Made by a program: the position numbers and the translations under genes. From the NCBI RefSeq assembly GCF_001679485.1, contig NZ_LZOZ01000008.1, forward strand, positions 124,447 through 188,446: a stretch of DNA of 64,000 bases, written 5' to 3'. The stretch is from Haemophilus sp. CCUG 60358. GTDB taxonomy: Bacteria; Pseudomonadota; Gammaproteobacteria; Enterobacterales; Pasteurellaceae. The notes beneath the pieces were generated by a model that ran no database searches, had not been told where the DNA came from, and saw only the letters and a list, made by a program, of their open reading frames with translations. Positions 46,807 through 55,515 of the stretch are shown in pieces; position 1 is the stretch's first letter, and each line of letters begins with the position of its first letter.

Positions 46807-48755
46807 TGATTGCTGAACTAGGAAATTATGCGCTTGCTTTAAGTCTTGCCGTTTCATTCTTTTTAGCGATTTTCCCGTTATGGGGCGCAGAAAAAGGTCA
46901 CCCTCAATTAATGTCATTGGCTCGTCCAATGACTTATGGTTTATTTTTCAGTTTAACCATTGCTTTTGCAGCATTATTCTATCTGTTTGCTGTTAATGAT
47001 TTCAGTGTGCAATATGTGGTAAATAACTCTAACAGCAGCTTGCCGATTTATTATCGTTTATCTGCGGTGTGGGGGTCACACGAGGGCTCATTATTACTTT
47101 GGATTTGGTTATTAACCCTTTGGGGCGCAGCGGTTGCCTTATTTAGCAAACACTTACCACAAGAAGCCGTGGCTCGCGTGTTGGGTATTATGGGGATTAT
47201 TAGCATCGGCTTCTTACTCTTCGTATTATTTACCTCAAATCCATTTACCCGTACATTCCCTGATTTCCCAGTAGATGGTAGAGAACTCAACCCAATGTTG
47301 CAAGATGTGGGCTTGATTTTCCATCCTCCATTGCTTTATATGGGATATGTTGGTTTTTCTGTGGCTTTTGCCTTTGCGATTGCATCATTAATGACAGGGA
47401 AATTAGACTCCGCTTGGGCAAGATGGTCTCGTCCTTGGACGATGGCAGCTTGGGTCTTTTTAACACTCGGGATCGTGCTCGGTTCTTGGTGGGCCTATTA
47501 TGAGTTAGGCTGGGGTGGCTGGTGGTTCTGGGATCCAGTAGAAAACTCTTCTTTAATGCCTTGGCTTGCAGGAACCGCATTAATCCACTCTTTAGCGGTT
47601 ACTGAAAAACGTGGCTCTTTTAAAGCTTGGACAGTGCTTTTAGCAATCCTTGCTTTCTCACTTTGCTTACTGGGTACGTTCTTAGTTCGTTCCGGTATCT
47701 TAGTGTCAGTACACGCCTTTGCTTCAGATCCTACACGTGGTTTATATATTCTTGCTTATTTGGTTGTGGTAATTGGTGGTTCTTTAACCTTGTATGCTTA
47801 CAAAGGAAACCAAATTCGCTCGCGTGATAATGCAGAACGCTATTCTCGCGAAACCTTATTGTTATTGAATAATATCCTATTAATGACCGCACTTTGTGTG
47901 GTGTTCTTAGGGACGTTATTGCCATTAGTTCACAAACAATTAGGTTTGGGCTCCATTTCGATCGGTGCCCCGTTCTTTGATCAAATGTTCTTGATTATTA
48001 TGACCCCATTTGCCTTATTACTAGGTATTGGGCCATTAGTTAAATGGCGTCGTGATCAGTTCTCTGAAATTCGTACACCGGTTGTAGTGAGTGTGGTTGT
48101 AATGGCGATTGCAGGCTTTGCCTTACCATATTTCCTACACAATAAACTCACCGTTAGTGTTGTGCTTGGCACCATGATGTCCGTCATTATTGTGTTATTA
48201 AGCCTTTATGAAATGAAACAACGTGCAACACACCGAGAATTGTTCTTTAAAGGTATTACCAAGCTTTCCCGTTCCCATTGGGGGATGATTTTGGCTCACC
48301 TTGGTGTGGCAATGACGGTTTGGGGAATTGCATTTAGCCAAAACTTTAGTGTAGAGCGCGATGTGCGAATGGCCGTTGGCGATACAGTGCAGATCGCTGA
48401 CTATGACTTCAAATTTACCGGCGTGAGTGATGCAAATGGTCCAAACTATATGGGTGGCAAAGCACAAATTGATATTTCAAAAGATGGTAAACCAGAAGCA
48501 ACATTATTTGCTGAAAAACGTTTTTATACCGTCAGTAAAATGCCAATGACTGAAGCGGCAATTGATTGGGGCTTTACCCGCGATCTTTATGTTGCTTTGG
48601 GTGAAAAAATAGAGGATAACTCATGGGCGCTTCGCCTTTACTATAAACCGTTTATCCGCTGGATTTGGATTGGTGGATTGTTTATGGCGCTAGGTGGCTT
48701 GCTCTGTATGTTTGACCGTCGTTATCGTTTTAGTCGTTTGGTAAAACAGTCTTAA
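46806..48755 (+). CDS. ccmF: haem lyase CcmF
   Basis: A 649-residue polytopic membrane protein that ligates haem to apocytochrome c together with CcmH. The WWD domain GWGGWWFWDPVENSSLMPWL is present, with flanking conserved His in GSHEGSLLLW and FHPPLLYMGY. One-base overlap with ccmE. A perfect 20-base palindrome lies just downstream, before ccmG. Confidence 0.96.
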   Translation: MIAELGNYALALSLAVSFFLAIFPLWGAEKGHPQLMSLARPMTYGLFFSLTIAFAALFYLFAVNDFSVQYVVNNSNSSLPIYYRLSAVWGSHEGSLLLWIWLLTLWGAAVALFSKHLPQEAVARVLGIMGIISIGFLLFVLFTSNPFTRTFPDFPVDGRELNPMLQDVGLIFHPPLLYMGYVGFSVAFAFAIASLMTGKLDSAWARWSRPWTMAAWVFLTLGIVLGSWWAYYELGWGGWWFWDPVENSSLMPWLAGTALIHSLAVTEKRGSFKAWTVLLAILAFSLCLLGTFLVRSGILVSVHAFASDPTRGLYILAYLVVVIGGSLTLYAYKGNQIRSRDNAERYSRETLLLLNNILLMTALCVVFLGTLLPLVHKQLGLGSISIGAPFFDQMFLIIMTPFALLLGIGPLVKWRRDQFSEIRTPVVVSVVVMAIAGFALPYFLHNKLTVSVVLGTMMSVIIVLLSLYEMKQRATHRELFFKGITKLSRSHWGMILAHLGVAMTVWGIAFSQNFSVERDVRMAVGDTVQIADYDFKFTGVSDANGPNYMGGKAQIDISKDGKPEATLFAEKRFYTVSKMPMTEAAIDWGFTRDLYVALGEKIEDNSWALRLYYKPFIRWIWIGGLFMALGGLLCMFDRRYRFSRLVKQS

Positions 48756-48763
48756 TTGTGATG

Positions 48764-48783
48764 AGGGGCTAAATTTAGCCCCT
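48764..48783 (+). other. 20-base perfect palindrome between ccmF and ccmG
   Basis: AGGGGCTAAA followed directly by TTTAGCCCCT forms a perfect inverted repeat, with no long T run after it (TAAAAATAG). It is inside the operon, so it may be a leaky terminator or an mRNA-stabilising hairpin that separates ccmA-F from ccmGHI. Confidence 0.7.
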
Positions 48784-48809
48784 AAAAATAGATGTAAATT
48801 GATCGTGTT

Positions 48810-49355
48810 ATGAATAAAAAACTACTTATCCCACTTATTATTTTTCTAGCTGTTGTTATAGCCTTTTTAGTTCAGCTTGGACGCAATGCACAAGGTGATG
48901 ATCCGAAAGCATTAGAGTCTGCCCTGGTAGGAAAACCTGTGCCGCAGAAAACATTAACGGATTTATTGGAAAATAAAACCTACGGTAATGAAATTTTCCA
49001 ACAAGGTAAACCAATTCTCTTAAATGTGTGGGCGACTTGGTGTCCAACTTGTTATGCAGAACATCAATATTTGAATCAATTGGCTAAACAAGGCGTAACA
49101 ATCATTGGTTTAGATTATAAAGATGAATCGCCAAAAGCGATGAAATGGCTGAAAGATTTGGGCAATCCTTATAGCCTTGTGCTTAAAGATGAAAAAGGTT
49201 CTTTTGCATTAGATTTAGGCGTTTATGGCGCACCGGAAACATTCATTGTAGATGGTAAAGGTGTGATTCATTATCGCTTAGCGGGTGATGTGAATGAACG
49301 TGTTTGGAATGAGACATTGAAGCCTATTTATGACAAATTAGCGGAGAAACCATAA
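48810..49355 (+). CDS. ccmG: thiol:disulfide interchange protein CcmG (DsbE)
   Basis: A 181-residue membrane-tethered thioredoxin-like protein that reduces apocytochrome c Cys pairs. Active site WATWCPTCYAEH (CPTC); the N-terminal TM helix is LLIPLIIFLAVVIAFLVQL. The cis-Pro region GAPETF is present. Ends overlapping ccmH by one base. Confidence 0.95.
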   Translation: MNKKLLIPLIIFLAVVIAFLVQLGRNAQGDDPKALESALVGKPVPQKTLTDLLENKTYGNEIFQQGKPILLNVWATWCPTCYAEHQYLNQLAKQGVTIIGLDYKDESPKAMKWLKDLGNPYSLVLKDEKGSFALDLGVYGAPETFIVDGKGVIHYRLAGDVNERVWNETLKPIYDKLAEKP

Positions 49356-49819
49356 TGAGAAAATCATGGCTTTTTTTGACCGCACTTTTTATGAGCGTCT
49401 CTGCGACTGCCGCAATTGATGCGCTAAATTTTGCTTCGCCAGAGCAAGAAAAGGACTATCATCAATTAACGCAAGAACTGCGTTGTCCACAATGTCAAAA
49501 TAACAATATTGCCGATTCTAATGCAACCATTGCTGTTGATATGCGTGGCAAAGTATTTGAATTGTTGCAAGAAGGCAAAAATCGAAATGAAGTGGTAGAT
49601 TATATGATCCAACGTTATGGCAATTTCGTGACTTATGACCCACCTATGACAATGGCTACAATGGTGTTATGGATTGCACCAATTTTATTAGTATTTGTTG
49701 GCATTTTATTTATATTTAAACGTAAATCGAAAAGCCCAAGTGCGGTTAATTCTGACGTTGTTTTAGATGATGCAGAGAATGCACGCTTGTCGGCTTTACT
49801 CAAAGAAAAGGATAAATAA
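49355..49819 (+). CDS. ccmH: cytochrome c maturation protein CcmH
   Basis: A 154-residue protein with signal peptide MRKSWLFLTALFMSVSATA, the redox motif LRCPQCQNNNIADSNA and a C-terminal TM helix (LWIAPILLVFVGILFIF). This is the short CcmL-like form; the TPR part is encoded separately by the next gene. An in-frame uptake signal in the signal peptide encodes LTALF. Confidence 0.95.
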   Translation: MRKSWLFLTALFMSVSATAAIDALNFASPEQEKDYHQLTQELRCPQCQNNNIADSNATIAVDMRGKVFELLQEGKNRNEVVDYMIQRYGNFVTYDPPMTMATMVLWIAPILLVFVGILFIFKRKSKSPSAVNSDVVLDDAENARLSALLKEKDK

Positions 49820-50736
49820 TGAATTTTGCATTAAGTATTATTGCGCTCACTTTAGTGGTGGCATTGATTTGTTTTTATCCATTGTTGCGTTCTGTTAAAG
49901 CGAAAGAAGATAAAAAACGTGATGAATTAAATAAGGCGTTATATTTTTCTCGTTTGCAAGAGATTGAACAAGATAATCAACAGGGTTTAGTTGAAAATGT
50001 TGAACAACTCAAGCAAGAGCTACAAAAAACATTGTTGGAAGATATTCCTCAACAAGAAACACAAGCTATCGATAAAAATGCCAAAAATTACGGTAAGTTG
50101 TGGTTTGTTTCTGGTTTATTAGGTTTGGCCATTATTGCCGGCGGGGCTTATTTCCCTTTGGGATCTTGGAAAGCCGAGGATATGATGGAAAAAACATTGG
50201 CAAAATTACCTTATTTCTTTGAACGAATCAAAGAAGAAGACACAAACCCAATGACGGATGCAGAAATGCAACAATTTTCGACCGCACTTCGTTTGGATTT
50301 ACAAAAAACACCAAAGGATGCTAAAAAATGGTGGTTGTTAGGTCAGGTAGGGATGAATTTAGGTAATGGAAAATTAGCGTTTGATAGTTACCAACAAGCG
50401 AATAAGCTTGAGCCGGATAATTTAGATTATAAGCTTTCTTATGCGCGTATGTTAATGTCTTCTGAAGATCAAACAGATAAACTGAAAGGTAATCAGCTTT
50501 TACGTGAGATTATTCGTCAAGATCATTCTAATCCTGAAGCATTAAGTTTACTGGCTTTCAGTTATTTTGAAGGTGAGGATTATAAAATGGCAGCCGTCAC
50601 CTGGGCGATGATGTTACGTTTATTGGAGCCAGATGATCCTCGTGTGCCAATGCTTGAGAAAAGTATTCGTGCAGCACGTGATGCACTCGCTTTACAGGAA
50701 GAAGAAAAAGCGAAGAGTGTCACACCGGAGAAATAA
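49819..50736 (+). CDS. ccmI: cytochrome c maturation protein CcmI (TPR)
   Basis: A 305-residue protein with two TM segments (residues ~5-22 and ~95-115) and a C-terminal periplasmic TPR domain (WWLLGQVGMNLGNGKLAFDSYQQA; ALSLLAFSYFEGEDYKMAA) that presents apocytochrome c to the lyase. E. coli has this part fused in CcmH. It overlaps ccmH and the next gene by one base each. Confidence 0.9.
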   Translation: MNFALSIIALTLVVALICFYPLLRSVKAKEDKKRDELNKALYFSRLQEIEQDNQQGLVENVEQLKQELQKTLLEDIPQQETQAIDKNAKNYGKLWFVSGLLGLAIIAGGAYFPLGSWKAEDMMEKTLAKLPYFFERIKEEDTNPMTDAEMQQFSTALRLDLQKTPKDAKKWWLLGQVGMNLGNGKLAFDSYQQANKLEPDNLDYKLSYARMLMSSEDQTDKLKGNQLLREIIRQDHSNPEALSLLAFSYFEGEDYKMAAVTWAMMLRLLEPDDPRVPMLEKSIRAARDALALQEEEKAKSVTPEK

Positions 50737-51134
50737 TGAAACCCCAATTATTAGGTTTTCACCATATTGCGATCATTGCTTCGAACTATGCACGTTCGAA
50801 GCATTTTTATATGGAGATTTTAGGCGCTAAACAGCTAAATGAAACTTATCGGGCAGAAAGGGATAGCTATAAACTAGATTTAAGTTTTCCCGATGGGAGT
50901 CAAGTAGAGTTGTTTTCTTTTCCAAATCCACCACCAAGAGTAACCACTCCAGAGGCTTGTGGTTTGCGACATTTAGCATTTAAAGTCGAAAATATTGATG
51001 AATATGTCGCTTATCTTTTGGAAAATAGCATTGATTGTGAACCAATTCAAGTTGATGAATTAACGGGAATGAAGTACACTTTCTTCCGAGACCCAGATTA
51101 TTTACCCATCGAATTATGCGAAAATAATTATTAA
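50736..51134 (+). CDS. gloA2: VOC/glyoxalase-family protein (YaeR-like)
   Basis: A 132-residue vicinal-oxygen-chelate protein. It starts FHHIAIIASNYARSKHFYMEILG and ends FFRDPDYLPIELCE, which are the metal-binding His and Glu segments of YaeR/GloA2-type proteins. The exact substrate is unknown; methylglyoxal detoxification is a guess from family. The ATG overlaps the ccmI stop, so it is co-translated with the ccm operon. Confidence 0.85.
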   Translation: MKPQLLGFHHIAIIASNYARSKHFYMEILGAKQLNETYRAERDSYKLDLSFPDGSQVELFSFPNPPPRVTTPEACGLRHLAFKVENIDEYVAYLLENSIDCEPIQVDELTGMKYTFFRDPDYLPIELCENNY

Positions 51135-51153
51135 CGTAGAAAATCAAATTATT

Positions 51154-51747
51154 ATGAGTCATATTAAGAAAAAAATTGGGATTTACTCTTTTTGTGTTTT
51201 AGCATCATCAGTTGTTTTAGCCGAAGGTAGTAGTGTTGTATATGCAACAAAAGCGAAGACACCTGAAAATCATGTTTCAGTCAATGTTTCTGAAAGTAAT
51301 ATTTCTGAAACAGTGAAATATATTGATGGAAAAGACCAAAGAAGTTTAGATCCTAAGTCTGAAAAAGACATGGAAGAGCTTGCTAATAGTGTTGAGTTTG
51401 AGGTATACAAGTTTAACGAAGTTGCCGCTTCAAAAACAACCTTCCTTTCACCCGCTGGGATTTGCAGTGGCTTTAAAAGTGATGATGGTGTAGATGTAAC
51501 AAATTCTAGCAATTATTACATTAAACCTAATGATGCTAGCGAGTATTATGGTAGTGTTTTAGGTGCCACAATTTATAAAAAAGGTGAAACGAAACATTCA
51601 CAGTATATCCCTGTTTATGCAATCAAAAATGCCAATGTAGCAAAATATATTGAGCAAAATGAAGATCCCAACGTCAGAAAAAAAGCGAATGAGCGGATTA
51701 AAGAAGGTAGAGAAACACTTAATAAAGTAATTTGTGATAAAAGGTAA
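51154..51747 (+). CDS. hypothetical exported protein
   Basis: Not recognised. The 197-residue product starts with a signal-peptide-like segment (KKIGIYSFCVLASSVVLAEGS), no lipobox, then a polar Ser/Asn/Lys-rich body with only two later Cys (SPAGICSGF and near the end, VICDKR), which could form a disulfide. It is followed four bases later by a small lipoprotein gene, suggesting a pair acting in the envelope. Composition differs from the neighbouring ccm and hda genes. Confidence 0.65.
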   Translation: MSHIKKKIGIYSFCVLASSVVLAEGSSVVYATKAKTPENHVSVNVSESNISETVKYIDGKDQRSLDPKSEKDMEELANSVEFEVYKFNEVAASKTTFLSPAGICSGFKSDDGVDVTNSSNYYIKPNDASEYYGSVLGATIYKKGETKHSQYIPVYAIKNANVAKYIEQNEDPNVRKKANERIKEGRETLNKVICDKR

Positions 51748-51751
51748 CGGC

Positions 51752-52054
51752 ATGAAAAAATTAATTTCTATTGCAGCATTATCGGTTTTAACAGCTTGTA
51801 CTGCACCTCAGGAAGCTTCAAGTATTGGCAATGGTGCTGCTGCGTATGATATGAATACTGTACAAGATTATAATGCACGTGTAACAAGTGGTAATACTGT
51901 CACTGCTCGAGAAAAAGCGAAAGTTGCACAAAGAGATAGCGTTCCAAATGAAATGAATGCGAGTGATCATCGTTCTAAACATACGGGTTATTCTCGCATT
52001 CCTGTATCAATAATGCCGAGTGTCGGTGTTGGTTATTGCCATCACTGCTGGTAA
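51752..52054 (+). CDS. small hypothetical lipoprotein
   Basis: A 100-residue predicted lipoprotein: signal peptide MKKLISIAALSVLTAC with lipobox LTAC. The mature part is polar and ends with VGVGYCHHCW, a Cys-His-His-Cys cluster that could bind metal. ATG 51752 is chosen because it begins the signal peptide and follows AAAGGTAA. Family not recognised. A terminator follows. Confidence 0.65.
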   Translation: MKKLISIAALSVLTACTAPQEASSIGNGAAAYDMNTVQDYNARVTSGNTVTAREKAKVAQRDSVPNEMNASDHRSKHTGYSRIPVSIMPSVGVGYCHHCW

Positions 52055-52072
52055 TTAAATGACTAAAAAATT

Positions 52073-52103
52073 AACCGTACTTGAAAAAGTGCGGTTATTT
52101 TTT
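52073..52103 (+). terminator. terminator from a worn uptake-signal pair
   Basis: AACCGTACTT (52073-52082) pairs with AAGTGCGGTT (52087-52096) around GAAA, then a T run. The left copy differs from the uptake signal by one base (T for C), which still pairs as U-G in RNA. Confidence 0.85.
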
Positions 52104-52110
52104 TATCTGT

Positions 52111-52806
52111 TTATAAGCCTAAAATAGATTTCACAAAAGGAATGGTCAGATTTCGTTTAGCTTGCAATGAGGCTTTATCGAGTTGAACTAATGCCTCTTT
52201 TAATGTCGCCATATCACGATCTAGACGAGTAAATATAAAATTGACAGTATCATCTGAAAGCATAATGCCGCGCTGATGGGCATTTTGTTTCAATACAGCG
52301 AGTTTTTGTTCATCGCTGAGTGGAATCAATTGATAACTTTCTCCCCATTTTAAGCGAGAAGCCAGATCTGGTAATTTAACGGGGAGAGCAGCTGGAGATT
52401 GCTCTGCACTGACAACCAATAAGGTTTTGCCATTAGCTTTAATACGGTTAAAGAGATCAAATAAAGATATTTCCCATTCTGAATTTCCGATAACTGCTTG
52501 TAAATCATCCAGGCAAACCAACTCTTGCTGTTCTAAATGTTCAAAAACCGCAGTGGAGAAATATTGTGATTTGCTCAATGGAACATAAATCGCACTACGT
52601 TGTTGCTGAATATATTCATTACAGAGTGCGCGTAGAAGATGAGTTTTTCCGACGCTTTGGTTTCCCCAAAGGTAGAAGAATTGTTGCTGTAAATCAGTCA
52701 TATTTTGACGCAAAGAATTGAGCAATAATGCATTATTATCACTATAAAAATTCTCAAGTGTTTCATCATCAATTTGATGAATAGGTAAAGAAAGTTGCTG
52801 ATTCAC
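52111..52806 (-). CDS. hda: DnaA regulatory inactivator Hda
   Basis: A 231-residue AAA+ protein that, with the DnaN clamp, stimulates DnaA-ATP hydrolysis. The N-terminal clamp-binding motif QLSLPI is present. Walker A is FYLWGNQSVGKTHLLRAL, Walker B LVCLDDLQAV, and the sensor/lid region (LASRLKWGESYQL) follows. It resembles DnaA domain III and has no DNA-binding domain. Next to uraA-upp as in E. coli and, as I recall, H. influenzae. Confidence 0.94.
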   Translation of the reverse strand: MNQQLSLPIHQIDDETLENFYSDNNALLLNSLRQNMTDLQQQFFYLWGNQSVGKTHLLRALCNEYIQQQRSAIYVPLSKSQYFSTAVFEHLEQQELVCLDDLQAVIGNSEWEISLFDLFNRIKANGKTLLVVSAEQSPAALPVKLPDLASRLKWGESYQLIPLSDEQKLAVLKQNAHQRGIMLSDDTVNFIFTRLDRDMATLKEALVQLDKASLQAKRNLTIPFVKSILGL

Positions 52807-52836
52807 GGATTAACGAGTTGATTTAAAATAAAAAAG

Positions 52837-52864
52837 AAAGGGCTAAATTTTCATTTAACCCTTT
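52837..52864 (-). terminator. terminator of uraA
   Basis: AAAGGGCTAAA (52837-52847) and TTTAACCCTTT (52854-52864) pair on the minus strand with one U-G wobble, followed there by a T run. Confidence 0.8.
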
Positions 52865-52877
52865 TGTTTGGGACGTT

Positions 52878-54125
52878 TTATTCTACTTCATTTTTTGCTT
52901 TTGGCAAAATCAAGTTCAGTACAATCGCGACGATAGCGCAAAGGCTGATACCTTTTAGGGAAACAGCATCGCCGACGTTGACAAACATATTACCGATCCC
53001 GAAAGTCATCACCACAGAAATGATGCAAAGGTTGCGAGGTTCAGTTACATCCACTTTACCTTTAATTAAGGTACTCATCCCGACAACGGCAATCGAACCG
53101 AATACTAACATCATAATGCCACCCATTACGATGGTTGGGATAGTAGAAAGGAATACACCTACTTTACCACAGAAGGAAATTGCAATTGCCCATACTGCAG
53201 CCCAAGTCATAATATTTGGATTAAAGTTGCGAGTTAGCATTACAGCACCCGTTACTTCAGCATAAGTGGTATTTGGTGGACCACCTACTAATGACGCTGC
53301 AGCCGTTGCAACACCATCGCCTAATAGGGTGCGGTGTAAGCCTGGTTTTTTAAGGAAATCTTTACCTGTTACAGAACTGATTGCCATAATACCGCCAACG
53401 TGTTCAACGGCTGGTGCGATAGCAATGGGTAGCATATAAAGAATGGCTTCTAAATTAAATTCTGGTTTGGTTAATTGAGGTAATTCAAACCATTTTGCAT
53501 CTAAAACAGGTTGGAAGTTAATTAATCCTAGGAATAAACAAACCACATAGCCAGCAACGATACCAAACATAATTGGAATCAGTTTCATCATACCTTTAGC
53601 AAATACCGCAACAGAAAGGGTAGTGACCAAGGTAATCATAGAAACTAATACCGAATGCTCATAGCTATATGCACTGTTTTTACCTAATGCCATATCCACA
53701 GCAACGGGTGCAAGTCCCATACCGATAATGATAATTACGGGACCTACAACAACAGGCGGGAAGATGCGCTCAAGTGCAGCACTACCACGCAATTTTACTA
53801 AAGTTGATAGTGCGAAATAGACGAAGCCTGCACAAGCAAGTCCACCCATTGTGGTTGGAATGCCCCAAGTTTGTACGCCATATTGAATAGGCGCAATAAA
53901 GGCAAAAGAGGAGGCTAAGAAAATAGGGACTTGTTTACCGGTACAAAGTTGGAAAAGTAGTGTACCGATACCTGCGGTTAGAAGGGCTGTATTAGAATTT
54001 AATCCGGTGATTAAGGGGACTAATACTAAGGCGCCAAAGGCCACAAATAACATCTGTAAACCGACAAACGCTTGTTTGCCCATGCTTTGCACCTCAACAG
54101 GTGCGGTTGTAGTTTGATTACTCAT
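52878..54125 (-). CDS. uraA: uracil permease (NCS2 family)
   Basis: A 415-residue nucleobase:cation symporter with about 14 hydrophobic segments. Family sequences include VGLQMLFVAFGALVLVPLITGL, a conserved Glu/His region AIAPAVEHVGGIMA and GGPPNTTYAEVTGAV. It lies downstream of upp on the same strand, the normal salvage pairing: UraA imports uracil and Upp traps it as UMP. A terminator-like hairpin separates the two. Confidence 0.95.
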   Translation of the reverse strand: MSNQTTTAPVEVQSMGKQAFVGLQMLFVAFGALVLVPLITGLNSNTALLTAGIGTLLFQLCTGKQVPIFLASSFAFIAPIQYGVQTWGIPTTMGGLACAGFVYFALSTLVKLRGSAALERIFPPVVVGPVIIIIGMGLAPVAVDMALGKNSAYSYEHSVLVSMITLVTTLSVAVFAKGMMKLIPIMFGIVAGYVVCLFLGLINFQPVLDAKWFELPQLTKPEFNLEAILYMLPIAIAPAVEHVGGIMAISSVTGKDFLKKPGLHRTLLGDGVATAAASLVGGPPNTTYAEVTGAVMLTRNFNPNIMTWAAVWAIAISFCGKVGVFLSTIPTIVMGGIMMLVFGSIAVVGMSTLIKGKVDVTEPRNLCIISVVMTFGIGNMFVNVGDAVSLKGISLCAIVAIVLNLILPKAKNEVE

Positions 54126-54206
54126 TTAGTTTCAACTCTCGGTTTGAATTAACTGAAAGTGCGGTCGGTTTTAATGCTTTTTTAGCTTTTGTGTTTTCAC
54201 GCACGG

Positions 54207-54233
54207 AAAAAAGACGGCCATAAATGCCGTCTT
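54207..54233 (-). terminator. hairpin terminator between upp and uraA
   Basis: AAGACGGC (54211-54218) pairs with GCCGTCTT (54226-54233); on the minus strand it runs into six T. As both genes face the same way, it should reduce uraA expression relative to upp. Confidence 0.85.
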
Positions 54234-54245
54234 ATTAAAAGGGAA

Positions 54246-54872
54246 TTATTTCGTCCCAAAAATCTTATCGCCTGCATCACCCAAGCCTGGAATGATGTAG
54301 CCTTGTTCATTTAAGTGATCATCAATCGATGCACAATAAAGTTCGATATCTGGATGTGCTTTTTCTAATGCTTTGATCCCTTCTGGTGCAGCTACTAATA
54401 CTAATACTTTGATATGTTGGCAACCTTTTGCTTTTAATAGATCAATTGTAGAGATCATTGAACCACCCGTTGCAAGCATTGGGTCTACAACGATAGCTAA
54501 ACGTTCTTCTAAATCGCTCGCGAGTTTTTGGAAATAAGGAACGGGTTCAAGAGTTTCTTCATTACGGTAAATGCCAACCACACTGATACGAGCACTTGGA
54601 ACATGTTCTAATACACCGTCCATCATGCCTAGGCCTGCACGTAAAATTGGCACAACGGTGACTTTTTTACCTTTAATACGTTCAATTTCAACTGGGCCAT
54701 TCCAACCTTCGATAATTACTTTTTCTGTTTCAAGATCGGCAGTGGCTTCATAGGTAAGTAGGCTGCCTACTTCAGTGGCAAGTTCACGGAATTTTTTGGT
54801 ATCAATATCCGCTTCGCGCATCACGCCTAATTTATGTTTAACAAGCGGATGTTTAACTTCAACAAGTTTCAT
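54246..54872 (-). CDS. upp: uracil phosphoribosyltransferase
   Basis: Makes UMP from uracil and PRPP. The 208-residue protein shows the PRPP motif [17 protein letters not shown] and the C-terminal uracil-binding [18 protein letters not shown]. The N-terminus [18 protein letters not shown] is canonical. Upstream gene of uraA. Confidence 0.97.
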   Translation of the reverse strand: MKLVEVKHPLVKHKLGVMREADIDTKKFRELATEVGSLLTYEATADLETEKVIIEGWNGPVEIERIKGKKVTVVPILRAGLGMMDGVLEHVPSARISVVGIYRNEETLEPVPYFQKLASDLEERLAIVVDPMLATGGSMISTIDLLKAKGCQHIKVLVLVAAPEGIKALEKAHPDIELYCASIDDHLNEQGYIIPGLGDAGDKIFGTK

Positions 54873-54993
54873 CTTTTTTCTCCCTTTTAAAAAACAAATC
54901 GAAGAATTCTATATCAGAAATATTGAATTTCCTAGTGTTTTTATTATGACAGTTCGGTATAAAAACGGTGAAAAAATTGACCGCACTTTGCTA

Positions 54994-55332
54994 TTAAATA
55001 CATCCACCACAGCTACCACAGCGCCAATCTTCCTTATTCACCGCTTGATAGAATGCTCGCATGGTTTCTTCTTCTAAAGGAATATTGTGCTCGATAAAAA
55101 CATCAGAAAGCCAATCGATGTTTTCCACAATCCAATCATCTTCCATTAAGCCTTCTCGATAAAGCTCATCTTCGGGATCCATAAAATTATAAATATTATT
55201 TGTTCCCATATCTTTATCTCGACGTTCAATTGGCAGTACCACAGGTAAACCGAGATAACTAATATCCCAATGACCTAGACATAGCGTATTGCCTTTTGAT
55301 GACCAACTAGCGTTGAATGGATTGTCAATCAT
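54994..55332 (-). CDS. hypothetical protein with Cys-rich C-terminus
   Basis: Not recognised. The 112-residue, acidic, apparently cytosolic protein has no signal peptide or TM helix. It ends DWRCGSCGGCI, a CxxCxxC cluster at the extreme C-terminus that could hold a metal or act in thiol chemistry. No clear ribosome-binding site precedes the ATG. It lies between upp and norB, transcribed in the same direction as both, with an uptake signal about 20 bases after its stop. Confidence 0.65.
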   Translation of the reverse strand: MIDNPFNASWSSKGNTLCLGHWDISYLGLPVVLPIERRDKDMGTNNIYNFMDPEDELYREGLMEDDWIVENIDWLSDVFIEHNIPLEEETMRAFYQAVNKEDWRCGSCGGCI

Positions 55333-55469
55333 GTTGAAATGTTATAAGAAAAGTTGAAAAGTGTAGAAAGTATAGATCTAAAGACGAATTTAATCATACT
55401 TAAAAGAAGGTAAATGATTTGATAGAGATCAAAGTGCGGTCAGAAAATTTAATGGATTTTTTATAAATA

Positions 55470-55497
55470 AAAAGCGGCTAATTGCTTAGCCGCTTTT
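55470..55497 (-). terminator. terminator of norB
   Basis: AAAAGCGGCTAA (55470-55481) pairs with TTAGCCGCTTTT (55486-55497), four-base loop; T-rich continuation on the minus strand. Confidence 0.88.
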
Positions 55498-55515
55498 GCA
55501 TGATTATTAATTTAA

